64,000 bases of DNA from Rubrimonas cliftonensis (GTDB taxonomy: Bacteria; Pseudomonadota; Alphaproteobacteria; Rhodobacterales; Rhodobacteraceae), in NCBI RefSeq assembly GCF_900107585.1, contig NZ_FNQM01000001.1, positions 372,001 to 436,000 on the forward strand, in the 5' to 3' direction. This document shows positions 26,424 through 34,881 of this stretch, piece by piece. The position numbers and the translations under genes were made by a program. The first letter of the stretch is position 1. Each line of letters begins with the position of its first letter. Under the pieces are notes generated by a model. That model did no database searches and was not told where the DNA came from. It was given only the letters and a program-made list of their open reading frames with translations.

Positions 26424-27272
26424 ATGGCTGAACCCACTGGCATGATCGACCGGGGCCGGGCGCTGCTGCGCGTCGGCGGCGACGACGCGCGCGACTGGCT
26501 CCAGGGCCTCGTCACCAACGACGTGCGCCGCCTCTCGCGCGATCAGGCTGTCTACGCCGCGATGCTGACGGCGCAGGGCAAATATCTCTTCGACTTCTTT
26601 CTGGTGGAGGGCGCCGACGGCGCCGTGCTGGTCGACGTGGCCGCCGACAGGGCGGCGGCGCTGGCGCAGCGCCTGGTGCTCTATCGCCTGCGCCGCGCGG
26701 TGAGCGTGACGCCCGCTCCGGAGATCGAGGTCGCTCTGGTCTGGGGCGGCGACGCGCCGGCGCCGGTCGCCGGCGCCCTGGTCGTCGCGGACCCGCGAGA
26801 CGCCCGGCTCGGCTGGCGCCTCTACGCAGGGGACGCCGCCGCGGCGCTCTCGGGCGTCGCGCCCGCCGACGCCGCGGCGCGCGACGCGCTGCGCGTCGCC
26901 CTCGGCGTGCCGCGCGGGGGCGTGGAGCTCGTCCCCGACGACAGCTACATTCTGGAGGCCGGCTTCGGCCGGCTGAACGGAGTCGACTTCCGCAAGGGCT
27001 GCTATGTCGGCCAGGAGGTCACGGCCCGGATGCGCCACAAGACCGAACTGCGCAAGGGCCTAGCGAGGGTCCGCGTCGAGGGCGCCGCGCCGCCGCCGGG
27101 CGCTCCGGTGACGAGCGCCGACGGCAAGGCGGCCGGCGCGCTCTACACCGTGGCGGGCGGCGCCGGGCTCGCGCATCTGCGCTTCGACCGGGCGACCGGG
27201 CTGATGCGCGCGGGCGAGGCGACGCTCACGCTCGCGGAGACGCAGACGGAGACGGAGACGGAGACGGGCTGA
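26424..27272 (+). CDS. ygfZ: YgfZ/GcvT-fold iron-sulfur cluster maturation protein
   Basis: The 282-residue protein has the folate-binding GcvT-like fold and the YgfZ signature KGCYVGQEVTARMRHKTELR in its second half, with the conserved Cys. YgfZ (IBA57 family) supports assembly or repair of certain Fe-S enzymes with tetrahydrofolate. A GGGAGGG site precedes the ATG. The last 11 residues are a Thr/Glu repeat encoded by a hexamer microsatellite, in a 47-bp stretch shared with the end of the opposing gene. Confidence 0.88.
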   Translation: MAEPTGMIDRGRALLRVGGDDARDWLQGLVTNDVRRLSRDQAVYAAMLTAQGKYLFDFFLVEGADGAVLVDVAADRAAALAQRLVLYRLRRAVSVTPAPEIEVALVWGGDAPAPVAGALVVADPRDARLGWRLYAGDAAAALSGVAPADAAARDALRVALGVPRGGVELVPDDSYILEAGFGRLNGVDFRKGCYVGQEVTARMRHKTELRKGLARVRVEGAAPPPGAPVTSADGKAAGALYTVAGGAGLAHLRFDRATGLMRAGEATLTLAETQTETETETG

Positions 27273-28149
27273 GGCCCTCCGCCGCCATCACCGCCGCAAG
27301 CCCGCTGCGATAGTCGGGATAGGCGAGCCGCACCCCGAGCTCCCGCTTCAGGCGCGCGTTCGAGACGCGCTTGCTCTCGGCGTAGAAGCTGCGCGCCATC
27401 GGCGACAGCTCCGCGTCCTCGAAGGCGACCTCGGGCGGCGGCGGCAGCCCGAGCAGGCGCGCCGCGAAACCGATGACGTCCTGCGGCGGCGCCGGGTCGT
27501 CGTCGCACACATTGTAGGCCGCGCCAGGGTCGGGCCGGGCGATCGAGGCCTCCAGCACCGTCGCGATGTCCTCGACATGGATGCGGCTGAACACCTGTCC
27601 CGGCTTGACGATGCGCCGCGCCGTCCCGTTGCGCACCTTCTCGAACGGTCCCCGCCCCGGCCCGTAGATGCCGGCGAGCCGGAAGACGTGCAGCGGCAGG
27701 CCGGCGCTCTCATGCAGCTCGCGCCACGCCGCCTCTGCGGCGACGCGGGCGCGGCCGCGTTCGGTCGCGGGCTCCAGCGGCGCGCCCTCGTCCACCCAGC
27801 CTCCCGAGTGGTCGCCGTAGACGCCCGTGGTCGAGAGGTAGCCCGCCCAGCGGAACTGCGCCGCCCGCGCCGCGATCGGGCCGCCGAGGGCCGCGAGCGC
27901 CGGGTCGCCCTGCGGCCCCGGCGCCGCCGACGCGAGGAGATGGTCGGCGCCCTCCAGCGCCGCCGCGGGGTCCGCCAGCGGCCAGAGCAGCGGTTCGATC
28001 CCCTCCGCGCGCAGGGCCTCGGCCGTCTCGGCCGAGCGCGTCGTGCCGCGCACCCGCCAGCCGCGCCCGACGAGCCGCCGCGCCAGCGCCCGCGCGCTGT
28101 AGCCGCAGCCGATCACGAGCATGTCGCCGGTCGCTTCAGGGTCAGCCAT
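27226..28149 (-). CDS. NAD(P)-binding epimerase-like protein, YeeZ type
   Basis: The 307-residue product has a Rossmann start (MLVIGCGYSARALARRLVGR), the STTGVYGDHSGGWVDE segment with a Tyr in the position of the extended-SDR active site, and RIHVEDIATVLEASI. The pattern fits YeeZ-like NAD(P)-dependent oxidoreductases of unsettled substrate. Start MADPEATGD at 28149 was chosen as closest to the Rossmann fold; the longer frame adds no conserved residues. The C-terminal tail is a Ser-Pro repeat (SPSPSPSPSASPRA) from the same hexamer repeat that ends the opposing ygfZ. Confidence 0.8.
   Translation of the reverse strand: MADPEATGDMLVIGCGYSARALARRLVGRGWRVRGTTRSAETAEALRAEGIEPLLWPLADPAAALEGADHLLASAAPGPQGDPALAALGGPIAARAAQFRWAGYLSTTGVYGDHSGGWVDEGAPLEPATERGRARVAAEAAWRELHESAGLPLHVFRLAGIYGPGRGPFEKVRNGTARRIVKPGQVFSRIHVEDIATVLEASIARPDPGAAYNVCDDDPAPPQDVIGFAARLLGLPPPPEVAFEDAELSPMARSFYAESKRVSNARLKRELGVRLAYPDYRSGLAAVMAAEGLSPSPSPSPSASPRA
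27237..27266. repeat. Hexamer microsatellite in the shared 3' ends of two convergent genes
   Basis: Five tandem units of GAGACG (second unit CAGACG) lie inside the last codons of both ygfZ (plus, Thr-Glu repeat) and the epimerase-like gene (minus, Ser-Pro repeat). Because the unit is 6 bp, slippage would lengthen or shorten both proteins by two residues per unit without a frameshift. Confidence 0.85.
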
Positions 28150-28204
28150 GGCTCCGCTCCGCGCGCTGGGATATGAGGCGGCGACCCTTATGCGGAGATG
28201 CGCC

Positions 28205-28942
28205 ATGCTGCGAAAGAGCCTCGCGTCGGTCCTTGTCGGACTCGCGCTTGCGACGCAGGCCGGCGCGCAGAGCTACGACGCCTGCATCGAGACGGCCGCC
28301 CGCAACCCCTCTGCGGCGCTGGCGCAGGCCGAGGCCTGGGCGCTCGCCAGCGGCGACCCCGCCGCCGAACACTGCGCCGCCGTGGCGCTCGCGGAACTCG
28401 GCGCGCATGGCGCGGCGGCGCAGCGTCTCGCCGACCTCGCGGCCCGCCCCGGCGCGGCCCCTGCGGCGGCGCGGGCCGAGATGCTCGAACAGGCCGCAGC
28501 GCTCTGGCTGCGCGACGCGGACGCCGCCCGGGCCCGCGCGGCGCTCGACGCCGCGCTGCGGCTCGCGCCGGACTTCGCGGCGGCGCTGGAGGCGCGCGCC
28601 GGCCTCAACGCGGCCGAGGGCGGCCACGCCGCCGCCGCGGCCGACCTCACGGCCGCGCTGGCCTCGGCGCGGGGCGCCGACCGCGCCGGCCTGCTGACGC
28701 TGCGCGCCGCCGCCCGACGCAACGCCGGCGACGCGGCCGGCGCGCTGACCGACGCGCGGGCGGCGCTGGACACGCCCGGCGTCGAGCGCGCCGAGGCGCT
28801 GTTCGAGAAAGGCGCCGCCCTCGCCGCGCTCGGCGAGCCGGGCGAGGCCCGCGACGCATGGCTTGACGCAGTGGCCGCGCACCCCGGCTCCGACGCCGCC
28901 GATCGAGCGCAGCTCAGCCTCCAGGCGATGGACGTCAACTGA
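28205..28942 (+). CDS. Secreted TPR-like repeat protein
   Basis: The 245-residue product starts with a signal peptide (MLRKSLASVLVGLALATQAG) and continues as Ala-rich helical repeats of TPR type (ALDAALRLAPDFAAALEARA, ALTDARAALDTPGVERAEAL, ALFEKGAALAALGEPGEARD). Two early cysteines (DACIE and EHCAA) could form a disulfide in the periplasm. TPR proteins mediate protein contacts; no partner is evident. The ATG at 28205 sits at the start of the signal peptide. It is divergent from the epimerase-like gene and convergent with potA. Confidence 0.72.
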   Translation: MLRKSLASVLVGLALATQAGAQSYDACIETAARNPSAALAQAEAWALASGDPAAEHCAAVALAELGAHGAAAQRLADLAARPGAAPAAARAEMLEQAAALWLRDADAARARAALDAALRLAPDFAAALEARAGLNAAEGGHAAAAADLTAALASARGADRAGLLTLRAAARRNAGDAAGALTDARAALDTPGVERAEALFEKGAALAALGEPGEARDAWLDAVAAHPGSDAADRAQLSLQAMDVN

Positions 28943-28955
28943 CGGGCGGAGCAGC

Positions 28956-30104
28956 CTATCCCTCCAGCGGCACCACCGCCTGCGCGTCCCAGCTCAGCCG
29001 GACCGGATCCTCCCAGAGAATCGTCTGGCTCTGGAGCCGCACGCGGTTGGTCCGGGCGACCCGCGCCAGCCCGCCGCCGGAGAGCCTCACGCGAAAGATC
29101 GACATGTCGCCAAGATAGGCGATGTCCTCCACCACGCCATCGAGCATGTTCGCCTCGGGGTCCGGCCCGTCGTCGCGCCGTTCGATCACGAGCTTCTCCG
29201 GCCGCAGCGCCACCGCGACGGGCGCGCCCTTCGCGCCGGAGATGGGCCGGCCGGCCTGCACCGGCGCGGCCGCGCCATCGATGCGGATCACGCCGGCCTC
29301 CGGATCTTCCAGCCGGCCCTCGAGGATATTCACATCCCCTATGAACTCCGCAACGTAACGACTTGCAGGTGCGTCATAAACCTCGCGCGGCTCACCAAGC
29401 TGCGCAATCTTTCCGTCGCGCATCACCGCCAGCCGCGTCGCGACCGTCATCGCCTCCTCCTGGTCATGCGTGACGATGACGAAGGTGAGGCCGAGGCTCT
29501 CCTGGATGTTGACCAGCTCGAACTGCGTCTCCTCGCGGAGCTTCTTGTCCAGCGCGCCCAGCGGCTCGTCGAGCAGCAGCAGCTTGGGCTTCTTGGCCAG
29601 CGCCCGCGCCAGCGCCACCCGCTGCCGCTGGCCGCCCGAAAGCTGCTGCGGCTTGCGGCCGGCGAAGCGCTCCAGCTTCACCAGCGCCAGCATCTCCTCG
29701 ACCCGGCGCGAGACCTCCGCCTTAGGCAGCCGGTCCATCTCCAGCCCGAAGGCGATGTTCTTCGCCACGCTCATGTGCGGAAACAGCGCGTAGGACTGGA
29801 ACATCATGTTCACCGGCCGCTCATGCGGCGGCACGGCGGTCAGGTCCTGCCCGTCGAGCTCGATGCGGCCGGAAGTCGGCGTCTCGAAGCCCGCCAGCAT
29901 CCGCAGCAGGGTCGTCTTGCCGCAGCCCGACGGCCCCAGCAGCGCAAAGAACTCAGCCCCGAAGATGTCGAGCGAGATGTTGTCGACCGCCCGCGCGTCG
30001 CCGAAGTCCTTCACGACGTCGACGATGCGCAGGTGGGGGCGCGCCGCGGGATCCCGCCACGGCGCGAAGCTCGAACCGCTGGCGGCGCGGCGCTGGGGGT
30101 CCAT
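28956..30104 (-). CDS. Polyamine ABC transporter ATP-binding protein, PotA/PotG type
   Basis: The 382-residue ATPase energises uptake of putrescine or spermidine. It has Walker A (GPSGCGKTTLLRML), signature LSGGQRQRVALARAL, Walker B LLLDEPLGALDKKLRE, the switch His in VIVTHDQEEAMT and a C-terminal TOBE substrate-regulatory domain with the KLVIERR type strands. The long N-terminal lead (RPHLRIVDVVKDFGDARAV) resembles PotG/PotA. It follows the binding-protein gene by 4 bp, while the permeases are on the opposite strand. Confidence 0.93.
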   Translation of the reverse strand: MDPQRRAASGSSFAPWRDPAARPHLRIVDVVKDFGDARAVDNISLDIFGAEFFALLGPSGCGKTTLLRMLAGFETPTSGRIELDGQDLTAVPPHERPVNMMFQSYALFPHMSVAKNIAFGLEMDRLPKAEVSRRVEEMLALVKLERFAGRKPQQLSGGQRQRVALARALAKKPKLLLLDEPLGALDKKLREETQFELVNIQESLGLTFVIVTHDQEEAMTVATRLAVMRDGKIAQLGEPREVYDAPASRYVAEFIGDVNILEGRLEDPEAGVIRIDGAAAPVQAGRPISGAKGAPVAVALRPEKLVIERRDDGPDPEANMLDGVVEDIAYLGDMSIFRVRLSGGGLARVARTNRVRLQSQTILWEDPVRLSWDAQAVVPLEG

Positions 30105-30108
30105 CGGC

Positions 30109-31197
30109 TCAGGAACCGGTGCGGACCTGCGTCCACAGCCGCGTGACGGTGCGCTGCAGGCGGGCGTCGAACGGCGAGACGGTGTAGAGCCGCCTGGTGG
30201 CGGCTTCGCCGGGATAAATCGCCGGGTCGCCGATCACGTCCTCGTTGAGTAACTCCTGCGAGGCGAGGTTGCCGTTGGCGTAATAGACGTAGTTCGAGGC
30301 CTTCGCCGCCACTTCCGGCCGCATGATGTAGTTGAGGAATTCATGCGCCTCTTCGACGTTCGGCGCGTCGGTCGGGATCGCCATGTTGTCGAACCACATC
30401 AGCGCGCCTTCCTGCGGGATGACGTACTGGACGGTCACGCCCTGCTCCGCCTCGGCCGCCCGGTCGCGCGCCTGCAGGATGTCGCCCGACCAGCCGACCG
30501 CGAGGCAGATGTCGCCGTTGGCCAGCGCGTTAATGTACTCGGAGCTGTGGAACTTCTGCACGCTGGGCCGGACGCTCATCAGCAGTTCGGTCGCCTTCTC
30601 GTAGTCGGCGGCTTCGGTCGTGTCCGGGTCGATCTCGAGGTAGTTGAGCGCAGCGCGCATGATCTCGTCGGGCGCGTCGAGCATCATCACGCCGCAATCG
30701 GCGAACTTGGCCAGCGTCTCGGGCTCGAACACCACGCTCCAGCTGTCGATGCTGTCGGTCCCGAGCCGCTCCTGCACCGCGGCGACGTTGTAGCCGATGC
30801 CGGTCGTGCCCCACATGTAGTTGATGGCGTGGTCGTTGCCGGGGTCGTACTTCGCAAGGCGCTCGCTGATGTCGGGCCACATGTTGGAAAGGTTGGGCAG
30901 CTTGTCCTTCTGCAGCGGCTGGAACACGCCGGCCTGGATCTGGCGCCGCAGGAAGGTGCCGGTCGGCACCACGACGTCGTAGCCGGAGCCGCCGGCCAGC
31001 AGCTTCGTCTCGAGGATCTCGTTGCTGTCGAACACGTCGTAGACGACCTTGATCCCCGTCTCGGCGGTGAAGTCGGCGAGGATGCTCTCGTCGATGTAGT
31101 CCGACCAGTTGTAGACGTTGACGACCCGGTCCTGCGCGCCTGCGGCGGCGGCCATGGCGAGGATCGAAGCTCCTGCAAGCAGCGTGACGCTCTTCAT
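30109..31197 (-). CDS. Periplasmic putrescine/polyamine-binding protein, PotF type
   Basis: The 362-residue product has a signal peptide (MKSVTLLAGASILAMAAAAG, cut near AQD) and the PotD/PotF fold: VNVYNWSDYIDESILADF, KVVYDVFDSNEILETKLLAG, YDVVVPTGTFLRRQIQAG, INYMWGTTGIGYN, and the ligand-site WSGDILQARDRA. The SDYID and FDSNE blocks are those of PotF rather than PotD. The start at 31197 fits the signal peptide. It is read divergently from the PuuB-like gene, sharing a 93-bp promoter gap. Confidence 0.93.
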   Translation of the reverse strand: MKSVTLLAGASILAMAAAAGAQDRVVNVYNWSDYIDESILADFTAETGIKVVYDVFDSNEILETKLLAGGSGYDVVVPTGTFLRRQIQAGVFQPLQKDKLPNLSNMWPDISERLAKYDPGNDHAINYMWGTTGIGYNVAAVQERLGTDSIDSWSVVFEPETLAKFADCGVMMLDAPDEIMRAALNYLEIDPDTTEAADYEKATELLMSVRPSVQKFHSSEYINALANGDICLAVGWSGDILQARDRAAEAEQGVTVQYVIPQEGALMWFDNMAIPTDAPNVEEAHEFLNYIMRPEVAAKASNYVYYANGNLASQELLNEDVIGDPAIYPGEAATRRLYTVSPFDARLQRTVTRLWTQVRTGS

Positions 31198-31290
31198 GTG
31201 GTCCACCTTCTCCCGTTTCGCGTGGGCCCAGTTTCGTGCGACGATAACGCCTCTGCTGCGCCGCGCAACGCCCCTTCCGGAGACCGCAGG
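31198..31290. promoter_or_regulatory. Divergent promoter gap of the polyamine locus
   Basis: This 93-bp gap separates the potF-like gene (minus) from the PuuB-like gene (plus) and must hold both promoters. CCGGAGA lies upstream of the plus-strand ATG. No clear operator or sigma-70 hexamers could be recognised. The compact arrangement suggests shared control of uptake and oxidation. Confidence 0.4.
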
Positions 31291-32667
31291 ATGAAGGGCC
31301 CGCTCGCCCCCGAACTCTACGACGTCGCGCGCCCCTGCGAGAGCTGGTGGCGCGAGACGGCGGCGCCCGGTCCGGCCCTCGCCCCGCTCGAAGGCGACGC
31401 GACAGTTGATGTCGCGGTGATCGGCGGCGGCTATGCGGGGCTCTCGACGGCGCTGCGGCTGGCGGAGCTGGGCGTCTCCTGCGCCGTGCTCGAAGCGGGC
31501 GAGATCGGCTGGGGCGCCTCGGGGCGCAATGGCGGCATCGTCGGCCTCGCCTCCGACAAGCTCTCGCACGCCGCCCGCGCGCGCCGCGTCGGGGAGGCGG
31601 AGGCCGCGCGCGCCGTCGCGGCGCAGGTCGAGGGCGCGCAGCGGCTGCGCGCCTTCTGCGCCGCGCAGGGCGTCGAGACGCAGGGCGAGGCCGAGGCGCT
31701 CGTCGCGCATTGCCCCGCGGCCTTCGCGGCGCTGGCGGACGCGCCGGCCGTCGGCGGCGCGAGCCTCGAGATCCTCTCGCGCGAGGCCTACGCCGAGCGC
31801 GGCTACGAGGGGCCCGAACAGCACGGCGCGGCGCTGATGCGGCCCGGCTTCGGCGTCCACCCGCTGCAGCTCGTGCGCGCCTGGGCGCGCGCCGCGCAGG
31901 CCGCCGGCGTCGCGATCCACCCGTTCAGCGAGGCGCTGCGCTGGCGGCGCGAGGGGGCCGCGCACCGTGTCGAGACCGCCCGCGGAACGCTGCGGGCGGG
32001 CCGGATCGTGCTCGCGACCAACGGCTTCACGCCGGACGGCCTGCACCCCGCCTTCGCCGCCCGCGCGATGCCGGTGATCTCGATGATCGGCGTCACCCGC
32101 CCGCTGACGGCGGAGGAGCTTTCGCGCCATCGCTGGCGCGAGGACAACCCGCTCGCCAACACCCGACGGATGCTGTTCTACTGGCGGATGCTGCCGCAGC
32201 GCCGGCTGCTTTTCGGGATGCGCGGCGACCTGACCGGCGCCGAGGCGGCGGCGCCGGTCTGGCGGGCGCGGCTCGCAGCGAGCCTCGCGCGCGCCTTCCC
32301 CGGCTGGGCGGACATACCGCTCACGCATTTCTGGCGCGGCCCGATCTGCGCGACGCGCGCCTACGCTCCCGCGGTGGGCCGCCTGCCCGACGACGCGAGC
32401 GTGTTCCACGCCTTCGGCTGGCACGGCTCGGGCGTGAACGGCGCACAGACGGCGGGACGGCTGCTTGCGGAGGCGATCGTCTCCGGCGAGGAAGCGGCGA
32501 TCCCCGCGCTCTGGCGCGGGCTGCCGCCGCGCATCCTGCTGCCGGGGCTCAGGACGCTATGGCTCGCCGGCGCCATCGCGGGCTTTCGCCTCGCCGACGC
32601 GATGGAGGCGCGCACCCCCTTGCGCGACCGGCGCGCGCGCGCTTCAGTGGCCGCGGCGACGCGATGA
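31291..32667 (+). CDS. FAD-dependent oxidoreductase, PuuB (gamma-glutamylputrescine oxidase) type
   Basis: The 458-residue flavoenzyme of the D-amino-acid oxidase fold has the dinucleotide site VDVAVIGGGYAGLSTALRLA, the family block IGWGASGRNGGIVGLASDKL, the substrate-domain strand VISMIGVTRPLTAEELS and the C-terminal FHAFGWHGSGVNGAQTAGR. Members near pot genes oxidise gamma-glutamylputrescine or related amines. The tight link with polyamine transport genes supports an amine substrate. The companions PuuA, PuuC and PuuD are not in this window, so the pathway is incomplete here. Confidence 0.82.
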   Translation: MKGPLAPELYDVARPCESWWRETAAPGPALAPLEGDATVDVAVIGGGYAGLSTALRLAELGVSCAVLEAGEIGWGASGRNGGIVGLASDKLSHAARARRVGEAEAARAVAAQVEGAQRLRAFCAAQGVETQGEAEALVAHCPAAFAALADAPAVGGASLEILSREAYAERGYEGPEQHGAALMRPGFGVHPLQLVRAWARAAQAAGVAIHPFSEALRWRREGAAHRVETARGTLRAGRIVLATNGFTPDGLHPAFAARAMPVISMIGVTRPLTAEELSRHRWREDNPLANTRRMLFYWRMLPQRRLLFGMRGDLTGAEAAAPVWRARLAASLARAFPGWADIPLTHFWRGPICATRAYAPAVGRLPDDASVFHAFGWHGSGVNGAQTAGRLLAEAIVSGEEAAIPALWRGLPPRILLPGLRTLWLAGAIAGFRLADAMEARTPLRDRRARASVAAATR

Positions 32668-32677
32668 GGGATTGTCG

Positions 32678-33568
32678 ATGCGGGGGGTGAACTGGGGCCG
32701 GGCGGCCATCATCGGCCTGCCCTATCTGTGGCTCCTGATGTTCTTCGTTGCGCCGTTCCTGATCGTTCTCAAGATCAGCTTCTCCGAGCCTGCGATCGCA
32801 CAGCCGCCCTACACGCCGACCTGGGACAGCTGGGCCGGCGTGCAGGCCTACTTCAGCAATTTCAACGTCGGCAACTACCTGTTCCTGATAGAGGATCCCC
32901 TCTACGTCGGCGCCTATCTCAGCTCGCTTCGCATCGCGGCGACGGCGACGCTGATCACGCTGCTAGTCGGCTACCCCATCGCCTACGCCATGGCGCGCGC
33001 GCCGCAGGGCTGGCGTCCGGCGCTGCTGATGCTGGTGATCCTGCCGTTCTGGACGTCGTTCCTGATCCGCGTCTACGCCTGGATCGGCATCCTCAAGCGC
33101 GACGGGCTGCTCAACCTCGCGCTGGAGTCGATGGGGCTGATCTCGCAGCCGCTGGTGATCCACAACACCGAGATCGCGGTCTACATCGGCATCGTCTATT
33201 CGTATCTGCCTTTCATGATCCTGCCGCTCTACTCCGCGCTGGAGAAGCAGGATCTGAGCCTGCTGGAGGCCGCCGCCGACCTTGGCTGCAAGCCGTGGGA
33301 GGCGTTCGCGCGCATCACCCTGCCGCTGTCGCTGGCCGGCGTCGCGGCGGGGTGCTTCCTGGTGTTCATCCCCGCCATGGGCGAATTCGTGATCCCCGAA
33401 CTGCTGGGCGGGGCGCGCACGCAGATGATCGGGCGAACGCTCTGGAACGAGTTCTTCCTCAACCGCGACTGGCCGCTCGCCTCAGCCGTGGCGGTGGTGC
33501 TGTTGATCGTGCTGGTGCTGCCGATCATGATCTTCCAGCGCATGGCCAACCGGGCGGGGGCGGGATGA
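32678..33568 (+). CDS. Polyamine ABC transporter permease, PotH type
   Basis: The 296-residue inner-membrane protein has six helices beginning GLPYLWLLMFFVAPFLIVLK, and the coupling helix motif EAAADLGCKPWEAFARITLP that contacts the ATPase. The ISFSEPAIAQPPYTP loop is typical of PotH. The ATG at 32678 lies 10 bp after the PuuB-like stop. Its stop overlaps the start of the small TPR gene (ATGA), so the chain continues into that gene before the second permease. Confidence 0.93.
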   Translation: MRGVNWGRAAIIGLPYLWLLMFFVAPFLIVLKISFSEPAIAQPPYTPTWDSWAGVQAYFSNFNVGNYLFLIEDPLYVGAYLSSLRIAATATLITLLVGYPIAYAMARAPQGWRPALLMLVILPFWTSFLIRVYAWIGILKRDGLLNLALESMGLISQPLVIHNTEIAVYIGIVYSYLPFMILPLYSALEKQDLSLLEAAADLGCKPWEAFARITLPLSLAGVAAGCFLVFIPAMGEFVIPELLGGARTQMIGRTLWNEFFLNRDWPLASAVAVVLLIVLVLPIMIFQRMANRAGAG

Positions 33569-34044
33569 ATCGCACGCCCCTTTTCGCGCTCGCCTTCGCG
33601 TTGATGGCCGCAGCAGCCGCCGCAGTGCCGTCGAGCCTGCCGCCCTTCGGGCCGGGCTCGCCGCCCGAGCTCGAACTGCGCGCGGCGCGCGAGGCCATCG
33701 AGCGGACCGACTGGCCGGCGGCGGAGAAGATCCTGCGCCGGCTCGACGCGGCCGAGCCGGAGACCCCGGAGGTGCTGAGCCTGCTTGGCTTCGCGCTGCG
33801 CAAGCAGGGGCGACTCGGCGCGGCCGAAGCGGCCTACATGATGGCGCTGTCGCTGGAGCCCGAGCATCGCGGGGCGCTGGAGTATTACGGCGAACTGCGC
33901 CTGCAGCGCGGCGACATCGCCGGCGCGGAGCGGCTTCTAGCGCGGCTGGTCGACGTCTGCCTCTATGGCTGCGCCGAACGCGACGACCTTGCAAGGGCGA
34001 TCCGCGAGGCCAGGGCCGCTGCTGACCCGGAGTCCGATCCATGA
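33565..34044 (+). CDS. Small periplasmic TPR protein inside the polyamine transporter operon
   Basis: The 159-residue product has a signal peptide (MNRTPLFALAFALMAAAAAA) and two to three TPR units (AAEKILRRLDAAEPETPEVL, SLLGFALRKQGRLGAAEAAY, ALEYYGELRLQRGDIAGAER). It ends with a Cys-x3-Cys element (Cys132, Cys136 in DVCLYGCAERDDLARAI) resembling a conserved tail in a family of small proteobacterial TPR proteins without known function. It overlaps the permease genes on both sides by ATGA, so it is translated as part of the transporter chain. Association with the permeases or binding protein is a reasonable inference, not shown. Confidence 0.8.
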   Translation: MNRTPLFALAFALMAAAAAAVPSSLPPFGPGSPPELELRAAREAIERTDWPAAEKILRRLDAAEPETPEVLSLLGFALRKQGRLGAAEAAYMMALSLEPEHRGALEYYGELRLQRGDIAGAERLLARLVDVCLYGCAERDDLARAIREARAAADPESDP

Positions 34045-34865
34045 GCCGCTTCCACTGGACTCACCTCGCGGCCCTGCTTCTCGGCTTCGCGTTCCTCTAC
34101 GCGCCCATTCTGATCCTCATCGTCTACAGCTTCAACGAAAGCCAGCTTGTCACCGTCTGGGCCGGGTTTTCGACGAAGTGGTATTTCGAGCTGTGGAACA
34201 ATCAGGGGCTGATGGACGCCGCGCGCGTCTCGCTGATCGTGTCGGTCTGCTCCTCGACGCTCGCGGCCGTGCTCGGCACGCTGGCGGGCGTGGCGCTGGC
34301 GCGCATCCCGCGCTTCCTCGGCCGCACGCTTTTCTCGGGCATGGTGCTGGCGCCGCTGGTGATGCCGGAGGTGATCACCGGCCTGTCGCTGCTGCTGACC
34401 TTCATCGCGGTGGCGGTGGACCGGGGGATCCTGACCATCATCATCGCCCATGCGACCTTCTCGATGTGCTATGTCGCGGTGGTTGTGCAGGCGCGGCTGG
34501 CGGGTTTCGACGCCTCGGTGGAGGAAGCCGCGCAGGACCTCGGCGCCCGCCCCGCGACGGTGTTCTTCCGCATCACCCTGCCGCTGATCGCGCCCGCCGT
34601 CGCCGCCGGCTGGCTGCTGAGCTTCACGCTGTCGCTGGACGATCTGGTGATCGCGAGCTTCCTCGCCGGGCCCGGCTCGACGACGCTGCCGATGAAGATA
34701 TTCTCAGCCGTTCGCCTTGGCGTGACGCCGGAGATCAACGCGATCTGCACCATCCTGATCGGGATCGTCAGCGTCGGCGTGATCGTCTGGTCGCTCACGC
34801 TCAAGCAGGCGCTCGCGCGCAAGGCGGCGGACGAACAGGCCGCGCAGAGGCCGGCCTCGGCCTGA
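34041..34865 (+). CDS. Polyamine ABC transporter permease, PotI type
   Basis: The 274-residue second permease has six membrane helices (LLGFAFLYAPILILIVYSFN at the start), the short N-terminal loop ending WYFELWNN, and the coupling motif EEAAQDLGARPATVFFRITL. LDDLVIASFLAGPGSTTLPM is typical of PotC/PotI. It pairs with the PotH-like permease and is the last gene of the plus-strand unit. The Ala/Gln-rich C-terminus is probably cytoplasmic. Confidence 0.93.
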   Translation: MSRFHWTHLAALLLGFAFLYAPILILIVYSFNESQLVTVWAGFSTKWYFELWNNQGLMDAARVSLIVSVCSSTLAAVLGTLAGVALARIPRFLGRTLFSGMVLAPLVMPEVITGLSLLLTFIAVAVDRGILTIIIAHATFSMCYVAVVVQARLAGFDASVEEAAQDLGARPATVFFRITLPLIAPAVAAGWLLSFTLSLDDLVIASFLAGPGSTTLPMKIFSAVRLGVTPEINAICTILIGIVSVGVIVWSLTLKQALARKAADEQAAQRPASA

Positions 34866-34881
34866 GCGCTTTCGCAAGGGC

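Noticed and set aside
28198-28866. Alternative start in another frame for the TPR gene
   Set aside because: This frame gives an Arg-rich product, whereas the frame from 28205 gives a signal peptide and TPR repeats.
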